DNA of 64,000 nt, from the IMG/VR virus record IMGVR_UViG_3300035661_000025, positions 1 to 64,000 of that record; one strand, given 5' to 3'. This stretch comes from a virus. Positions within the stretch are counted from its first letter, which is position 1. The number at the start of each line of letters is the position of its first letter. The translations under genes were made by a program, and so were the position numbers. This document shows, piece after piece, positions 59,738 through 64,000 of this stretch. A model generated the notes under the pieces. It saw only the letters and a program-made list of their open reading frames with translations. It had not been told where the DNA came from and ran no database searches.

Positions 59738-60589
59738 ATGACCTCAAAAATTCAAGAAAAAGACCCATTCGGTCATAGAATTAAAGAATATGAAGCAAGT
59801 GCAGAGATTTATTTGGATAAATCCAAATACTCCATCATGCGAATTGATGGGCACGGCTTTTCTAAATGGACGAAAGGTTTCTCAAAACCTTTCGATGAAT
59901 TTTTAGCAAATGCATTAGCAGAAACAGCTAGAGCATTGATGGATGAATTTAAAGCAGTTTGCGCTTATTCTCAATCTGACGAAATCACCTTGATTTTTGC
60001 TCCAGATGATAACTTGATTTATTCTGGAAGAATTCAAAAACTAACTTCATTAGCGGCATCATTTGCTTCAATGAAGTTCAATGAATTAATCAGAGAAACT
60101 CTTAGTAAATTATACACTGAGAAAGAAGGTTTGATGCGTGTTAGATCTGCTTCTGTTGAATTATCTAAAGAATATGATAAAATTAACAATAAGGTTTCTT
60201 TTTTGGAGACAAAAATTGGAAGAGCATTTTTTGATGCTCGAGTTTTTCAAGTTCCAGATAAAACTGAGGCATTTAATTCACTTTTATGGAGAACCAGAGA
60301 TTGTGAACGAAACTCTAAAAACGTTTTTGCTCAAAGTATTCTATCCCATAAAGAATGTCAAAACAAAACAAGCAATGAACTAGTTGAGATATGTGAAGAG
60401 CTTGGTCATTTTTGGAGCGATATTCCAGATAAATACAAATATGGAATTCTTTGGAAAAAAGAAACGTATTTGAAACAGCCAGAAAACCCAGAGTTAGAAC
60501 CATGTTTCAGAACAAGATTCATCCAAATCATTAAGAGATTGAATTACTCAGACGAGAATGTTGAAATGGTGCTTTGTAATAAACTTTAA
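59738..60589 (+). CDS. tRNA-His guanylyltransferase-like (Thg1)
   Basis: 283 aa. SIMRIDGHGFSKWTKGFSKPFDEFLANALAETARALMDEFKAVCAYSQSDEITLIF is the Thg1 core (RIDGxxF; QSDE metal site). Members add nucleotides in the 3'-5' direction to repair tRNA 5' ends. C-terminal half follows the family pattern (FFDARVFQVP, NSLLWR). Together with Rnl2 and the CCA enzyme it suggests tRNA repair during infection. Confidence 0.9.
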   Translation: MTSKIQEKDPFGHRIKEYEASAEIYLDKSKYSIMRIDGHGFSKWTKGFSKPFDEFLANALAETARALMDEFKAVCAYSQSDEITLIFAPDDNLIYSGRIQKLTSLAASFASMKFNELIRETLSKLYTEKEGLMRVRSASVELSKEYDKINNKVSFLETKIGRAFFDARVFQVPDKTEAFNSLLWRTRDCERNSKNVFAQSILSHKECQNKTSNELVEICEELGHFWSDIPDKYKYGILWKKETYLKQPENPELEPCFRTRFIQIIKRLNYSDENVEMVLCNKL

Positions 60590-60612
60590 TAAGTTTCAAA
60601 GGTAATTTCTGT

Positions 60613-60618
60613 TATAAT
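60613..60618 (+). promoter_or_regulatory. TATAAT promoter
   Basis: TGTTATAAT with a weak box (TCAAAG, 60596-60601) 11 bp upstream. Confidence 0.45.
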
Positions 60619-60642
60619 TAAATGTAAGAAAGAAGGAGTCCT

Positions 60643-60747
60643 ATGGCGTATTTTTTAACAATTACATTCATTGCTATAATGATGTATGGCGTATTTTCAT
60701 CTTGTAATGTATTTTCAGAATTGAAGGGTAGAATAAATGTTAATTAG
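60643..60747 (+). CDS. Small membrane/secreted protein
   Basis: 34 aa (MAYFLTITFIAIMMYGVFSSCNVFSE...). Hydrophobic with SSC near the end of the helix, so lipoprotein-like. AAGGAG RBS. Overlaps the next gene by 11 bp. Confidence 0.45.
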   Translation: MAYFLTITFIAIMMYGVFSSCNVFSELKGRINVN

Positions 60748-61111
60748 CAATATACGAAGTGTATTAGAGATTTGTTTCAAATCTAATGAAACTTTAATGA
60801 TTGAAGGCCCTCATGGGATTGGAAAATCAGAGGTTGTAGCTAATTTTGCTACAGAAAATAATATGCATAATGAAACATTATTCTTGTCCAACCAAGAAGT
60901 GGGTGATTTGATTGGTATGCCACGTTCAATAGAACGTAATGGTGAGGTTATTCATACATGGACGAAACCTATTTGGTTACAAAAAATGGAAGAAGCGGTT
61001 ATGCCCGCTAAATTCGATGTAGATGATTTAGAATTTTCGGATGAGGACTTCAAGGCTTTCGTTTACTCAAAACTAAAGGAATTGAATGAAGTTAGTAAGG
61101 GACAAATATAA
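60737..61111 (+). CDS. MoxR-type AAA+ ATPase, N-terminal half
   Basis: 124 aa. IEGPHGIGKSEVVANFA (Walker A, about 23-36), then FLSNQEVGDLIGMPRSIERNGEVIHTWTKPIWL, the MoxR family segment before the Walker B. It stops at 61111 without Walker B, sensor I or arginine finger, all of which appear in a separate gene at 63400. Last 26 bp overlap the next gene. Either a functional split protein or a broken gene. Confidence 0.8.
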   Translation: MLISNIRSVLEICFKSNETLMIEGPHGIGKSEVVANFATENNMHNETLFLSNQEVGDLIGMPRSIERNGEVIHTWTKPIWLQKMEEAVMPAKFDVDDLEFSDEDFKAFVYSKLKELNEVSKGQI

Positions 61112-61613
61112 AGATATAATCCCAGAAGATAAGTTATTTTATATTGAACAAACAGATAAAAAAAGTTTAATAAAATATCTTTCTTTAAAACTAAAAGAGG
61201 AAACTCAAGAGTTTATAGATACTGGATTGACATCTCTAGAAGAACTAGCGGATATTATGGAAGTTTTAGATACCATAATGGAAACATTTGGAATCAATCC
61301 TGATGAGTTGGCGAATGTAGCTAAAAATAAAAATGAAGAAAAAGGGTCTTTTAAAGATTATCTTCTATATGATGATTCTGTTCCAGAAGAAGCAAAAAAT
61401 AATGGCGGAAGCACAGATTATTATAAACTTCCTGCGGGAGCTAAAGATTTGCAAGATCTCATTGAATTTAAAAATATGAACTTTTCTCAAGGTAATATAT
61501 TCAAAGCTATGTATAGATCTGGCGTAGAGCATCATTCGACATATGAAAGAGATTTGAATAAAATTATTTTCTTTGCAAAAAGAGAGTTAAACCGAATTAA
61601 AGGAGACTCATGA
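61086..61613 (+). CDS. MazG-like pyrophosphatase fused to DUF3310-like domain
   Basis: 175 aa. N-terminal phosphoribosyl-ATP/NTP pyrophosphatase-type: VRDKYKDIIPEDK...LKEETQEFIDTG...EELADIMEVLDTIM. C-terminal YYKLPAGAKDLQDLIEFKNMNFSQGNIFKAMYRSGVEH...DLNKIIFFAKRELNR resembles the phage DUF3310 domain. First gene of the block that separates the two MoxR halves. Confidence 0.7.
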   Translation: MKLVRDKYKDIIPEDKLFYIEQTDKKSLIKYLSLKLKEETQEFIDTGLTSLEELADIMEVLDTIMETFGINPDELANVAKNKNEEKGSFKDYLLYDDSVPEEAKNNGGSTDYYKLPAGAKDLQDLIEFKNMNFSQGNIFKAMYRSGVEHHSTYERDLNKIIFFAKRELNRIKGDS

Positions 61614-62134
61614 AAGTAATAAATTTTTTCGGCGGTCCAGGTACCGGAAAAAGCACTACAGCTGCAGGATTGTTTCATTTAATGAAAACAATGGGTTATA
61701 AAGTAGAATTGGTAACAGAATACGCCAAAGACGTAGTTTATCAAGAATCATTTTTTAAACTTAAAGATCAATTGTATATTTTTACTAAACAACATCATAA
61801 GCTGTGGAAACTTAGAGGAAAAGTAGATTATGTTATAACGGATAGCCCGTTATTGTTATCGTTACATTACTTTCAAGAAAACCCCATTTATAATGAAGAT
61901 AATTTCAAAGCTTTTGTTAAAAGCACATATGATGCTTATGACAATATAAATATTTATCTCATCAGGAATTTAGACCATCACCCATATCAGGGATATGGTC
62001 GAACTCAATCAGAATCTGAGGCGATACAGATAGATCGAGATCTTGTAGAGTTGTTGACACAAAATAAGGTTCAATATTCATCTAAACTAATTACTTCAAG
62101 TATTGTTCAGGATGTTTTTGATATAATCAAATAA
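61610..62134 (+). CDS. P-loop kinase/ATPase (NadR-like AAA_28)
   Basis: 174 aa. Walker A FFGGPGTGKSTTAAGLF (about 5-21), VTEYAKDVVY, VDYVITDSPLLLSLHY, and RNLDHHPYQGYGRTQSESEAIQID. Resembles the NadR-type nicotinamide riboside kinase fold found in phages. Substrate uncertain; with NAD kinase and the PPAT-like fusion it may be a cofactor enzyme. Confidence 0.75.
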   Translation: MKVINFFGGPGTGKSTTAAGLFHLMKTMGYKVELVTEYAKDVVYQESFFKLKDQLYIFTKQHHKLWKLRGKVDYVITDSPLLLSLHYFQENPIYNEDNFKAFVKSTYDAYDNINIYLIRNLDHHPYQGYGRTQSESEAIQIDRDLVELLTQNKVQYSSKLITSSIVQDVFDIIK

Positions 62135-62279
62135 CCTAAAAATGTAAGGTTATGTAACTTTTGTTTTTCTGGCAAATGAAACAAAAAGATAGTTACAATG
62201 ATTGAAGCACTTTCTTAAGAAAGTAGGTAAAAGATGATAGGTTTCATCTTCCAACGAAATTGAAAAAAGGAGATCAATA
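62135..62279 (+). other. Spacer with palindrome
   Basis: No gene. Contains the perfect palindrome ACTTTCTTAAGAAAGT near 62208-62223 without a T tract, then a good RBS AAAGGAG for the next gene. No promoter recognised. Confidence 0.35.
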
Positions 62280-62993
62280 ATGGTAATAAATCCAATTGAT
62301 AATTTACGGAAATCTATTAGAATTCAACGAAATTTAATAGTCGGTTTAGTAGCACTTGTTGCAGTGACAGTGTATAGCGCTAAATTGTACATTGATTCGT
62401 ATTATAACGACATTCGTATTGAGAATAAGAATGTAAAAGAACTCAATGATAAAAAAGCTCAAGAAATCGAGCGCCTTAAGAAAGATTTGGAAAGAAATGA
62501 AGCTGAGTTGAAGAAATTTAATGTTCAGAAACAAGTAATTTCAATGTATATTAAGGAGAAAAATCCTAAAGTTGATGATAAAGAAGCTGCTTATTATGCT
62601 ACTGAAATCATCAAATCCTCAAACAAGTATGAAAATGTTAAACATACGGTTTTAACCGGTTTAATAGATTCTGAATCTTCTTTTAAGAAGAATGTCAAAC
62701 ACAATGCTGGATCATCTATACACATTGGTGTAAAAGGATTTACAGGAGTTGCTTCAGGTATATGGTCTAAAGAATTGATTGCCAATCATGTTATCCGAAA
62801 ACCAAGTGATTTGGAAATTCCAAAATACGCTATAGCCGCCGGGGCATATATTTTGAACAAATATTCTAAACATCAGTCCACGTTTGAGGCACTAGTTGAT
62901 TATAAATCAGACTGTCCTTTAGGTAGAAAACAAGCTCTAGATGTTTTAGCTAGAGCTGATAAAATCAAAAGAATGGAAGAAAGATATGCTTAA
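62280..62993 (+). CDS. Membrane-anchored lytic transglycosylase-like endolysin
   Basis: 237 aa. One N-terminal membrane helix (about 18-37), a Lys/Glu coiled coil (about 45-85), then a lysozyme/transglycosylase-like domain: VLTGLIDSESSFKKNVKHNAGSSIHIGVKGFTGVASGIW, with Glu in GLIDSES as catalytic residue, and AGAYILNKYSK. Candidate lysis enzyme (no other endolysin in the window) of signal-anchor type, or a localised wall-remodelling enzyme since it overlaps the bactofilin gene by 8 bp. Confidence 0.7.
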   Translation: MVINPIDNLRKSIRIQRNLIVGLVALVAVTVYSAKLYIDSYYNDIRIENKNVKELNDKKAQEIERLKKDLERNEAELKKFNVQKQVISMYIKEKNPKVDDKEAAYYATEIIKSSNKYENVKHTVLTGLIDSESSFKKNVKHNAGSSIHIGVKGFTGVASGIWSKELIANHVIRKPSDLEIPKYAIAAGAYILNKYSKHQSTFEALVDYKSDCPLGRKQALDVLARADKIKRMEERYA

Positions 62994-63336
62994 TTTTTTC
63001 AAAAAAGAAAATCCCGATTTTACAATAATCGGGAAAGATTCTACATTTAAAGGCGAGATAACCAGTTCTCATCAAGTTTACATAAAAGGCACTGTAGAAG
63101 CTAATAAAATCATAGCTAAAAGTGTTTTTATTGAAGTTGGAGGTTCTTTAACTGCCGATATAGAATGTTCCGAAGTTTTTATCGCTGGAGTTTATAAAGG
63201 AAACATTAATTGTAGTAATATCACTATTGAACCTACCGGTGACGTAGAATCAGATATTACTTATACATCTATGTTGAATATAAATCCAAACTGCACATAT
63301 AATGGAACCATAAAAAAATCTTTAAATTCCGTTTAA
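62986..63336 (+). CDS. Bactofilin
   Basis: 116 aa. GKDSTFKGEITSSHQVYIKGTVEANKIIAKSVFIEVGGSLTADIECSEVFIAGVYKGNINCSNITIEPTGDVESDITYTSMLNI is the bactofilin (DUF583) right-handed beta-helix repeat with short polar tails. Bactofilins polymerise into filaments that position cell-wall enzymes and, in Helicobacter, set helical shape (CcmA). Here it is co-encoded with a wall hydrolase. Unusual for a phage. Confidence 0.9.
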   Translation: MLNFFKKENPDFTIIGKDSTFKGEITSSHQVYIKGTVEANKIIAKSVFIEVGGSLTADIECSEVFIAGVYKGNINCSNITIEPTGDVESDITYTSMLNINPNCTYNGTIKKSLNSV

Positions 63337-63340
63337 ATTA

Positions 63341-63372
63341 TCAGGTTGTTTTAAGCAACAACCTGATATAAT
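63341..63372 (+). promoter_or_regulatory. TTTAAG-class promoter overlapped by a hairpin
   Basis: A 10-bp stem TCAGGTTGTT (63341-63350) / AACAACCTGA (63357-63366) with loop TTAAGC. The box TTTAAG (63350-63355) sits in the loop and TATAAT (63367-63372) starts right after the stem: terminator for the bactofilin unit and promoter for the next in one element. Confidence 0.6.
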
Positions 63373-63399
63373 AATACAAATAAACCTTCAGGAATGATT

Positions 63400-64000
63400 A
63401 TGATAATAACTCGAGAAATCCTTCAAAACTTATACAATCAGTATTATGAAACAGACCACAGTCTGTTGAGCAAACACAACACTCACGTTCATTATTCAAA
63501 AGGTAAACACACCTCATTATTACTAGATGAGTTAAATCGTGCACCATTGGATATAAGACAAGCTGCACTTCAATTAATCCTAAGCAAACAAATACATCAA
63601 CATACATTACCTTATTTTAAAGGTATTCCGGCTATGGTTACAGCTTGTATTAATCCAGAAGATGGATATCAAGTTGAAGCTATGGACCCAGCATTGCTAG
63701 ACAGATTTTTAACATTAAATGTTACTGTTGATGCAAACGCTTGGCTAAAATGGGCGGAAAATCATGATGTCTTAAAAGTTATTAGATCTTTCATTCGTGA
63801 TAATCCAGACAAATTACATTGGAGTTCAGTAGAAGTTCAAGATTCAAAATATCCTACTCCACGAGCATGGACTAAATTATCGGACGTTCTTAAAAACATC
63901 CCAAATGCCAAGAAAAATCCTTTGACTTTAGATTTAATAAAAGGAAAAATTGGAGAGAGTATTGGGACTCGTTTTTATACTTATTTTTGTAAATTTGATG
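63400..64000 (+). CDS. MoxR-type AAA+ ATPase, C-terminal half (partial, runs off window)
   Basis: At least 200 aa. Contains SLLLDELNRAPLDIRQAALQLILSKQIHQHTLP (Walker B with DE, about 41-73), AMVTACINPEDGYQVEAMDPALLDRFLTLNV (sensor I Asn and arginine finger), and PTPRAWTKLSDVL (sensor II). No Walker A: that lies in the gene at 60737. ATG 63400 has AGGA six bases upstream, and its own promoter, so it is expressed as a separate chain. 3' end is outside the window. Confidence 0.85.
   Translation, partial: MIITREILQNLYNQYYETDHSLLSKHNTHVHYSKGKHTSLLLDELNRAPLDIRQAALQLILSKQIHQHTLPYFKGIPAMVTACINPEDGYQVEAMDPALLDRFLTLNVTVDANAWLKWAENHDVLKVIRSFIRDNPDKLHWSSVEVQDSKYPTPRAWTKLSDVLKNIPNAKKNPLTLDLIKGKIGESIGTRFYTYFCKFD

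Noticed and set aside
62112-62120. GATATAAT near the end of the 61610 gene
   Set aside because: Within coding sequence, no TTTAAG box and no matching downstream start.
60737-63480. Split intein joining the two MoxR halves
   Set aside because: The C-half starts with a KHNT that resembles an intein end, but the N-half has no Cys-led intein N-terminal domain after its MoxR segment and is far too short to contain one.
1-64000. tRNA genes
   Set aside because: No cloverleaf with a GTTCGANTCC-type T-arm was found in the intergenic regions by eye; a dedicated scan was not possible.
1-64000. CRISPR array or transposable element
   Set aside because: Repeats seen are promoter cassettes, a two-copy leader repeat and protein-coding EAPVE repeats; no spaced array, transposase or terminal inverted repeats.

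Overview
The window is a 64 kb internal segment of a strictly lytic, T4-like contractile-tailed phage (AT-rich, dense genes, mostly rightward, one-base or ATGA overlaps). T4-type hallmark genes are recognisable throughout: clamp loader gp62, helicase gp41, topoisomerase gp39 (undivided) and gp52, DNA polymerase gp43, UvsY, UvsW, a GroES-like co-chaperonin, sliding clamp gp45, ssDNA-binding gp32, RNase H, primase gp61, DsbA-like protein, RNA ligase 2, gp4 head completion nuclease, a gp23/gp24-family capsid protein and an endonuclease VII relative. No integrase, repressor, tRNA gene or CRISPR array was seen. The host is probably a Gram-negative member of the Campylobacterota (inference): base composition is very low GC, promoters carry TATAAT with an upstream TTTAAG box (both words are known from Campylobacter/Helicobacter promoters), and the phage encodes outer-membrane and lipoprotein-type proteins.

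Layout. 1-4573: GTP cyclohydrolase I (cut by the left edge), phosphoribosyltransferase, clamp loader subunit, DHH phosphoesterase, helicase. 4813-5926 (minus): lysis operon of holin, i-spanin and o-spanin plus a frameshifted small gene, divergent from a permease-like gene (5975-6973). 7146-18650: topoisomerase, dCMP deaminase, envelope proteins, HD protein, kinase-like protein, DNA polymerase. 18730-27679: ThyX, RNase H-like protein, UvsY-UvsW, GroES-like, clamp, gp32, RNase H. 28155-29849: a TonB-dependent-receptor-like outer-membrane protein. 29908-45076: primase, CCA-adding enzyme, secreted nuclease, RNA ligase, MazG fusion, HD/adenylyltransferase fusion and many small unknowns. 45080-54329: Cas4/RecB-like nuclease apparently starting at ATA, structural genes, a UL9-like helicase, endo VII. 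54390-64000: phosphatase, NAD kinase, VWA/metallopeptidase, metallophosphoesterase, Thg1, NTP/nucleotide enzymes, a transglycosylase-bactofilin pair, and a MoxR-type AAA+ ATPase split in two separated genes.

Two promoter classes organise the window. About 25 sites have a TTTAAG-like box placed 10-11 bp before TATAAT, one helical turn, which resembles the geometry of T4 middle (MotA) promoters more than a normal 17-bp spacer. A second class, (T/C/A)ATAAATA, matches the T4 late promoter and sits in front of capsid, lysis, gp32 and internal-protein genes, several times as back-to-back divergent pairs. At least ten genes start with a short peptide resembling the T4 capsid-targeting sequence with an (I/L/M)-x-E cleavage site, suggesting a large set of internal head proteins that could be injected.

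Most novel candidates: the split MoxR ATPase with its VWA partner; the bactofilin-transglycosylase pair inserted between the two halves; the phage-encoded TonB-dependent receptor; the family of capsid-targeted proteins; an RNA-repair set (CCA-adding enzyme, Thg1, Rnl2); and cofactor enzymes (NAD kinase, HD-PPAT fusion). All functional names are from sequence reading alone; no database search was run.
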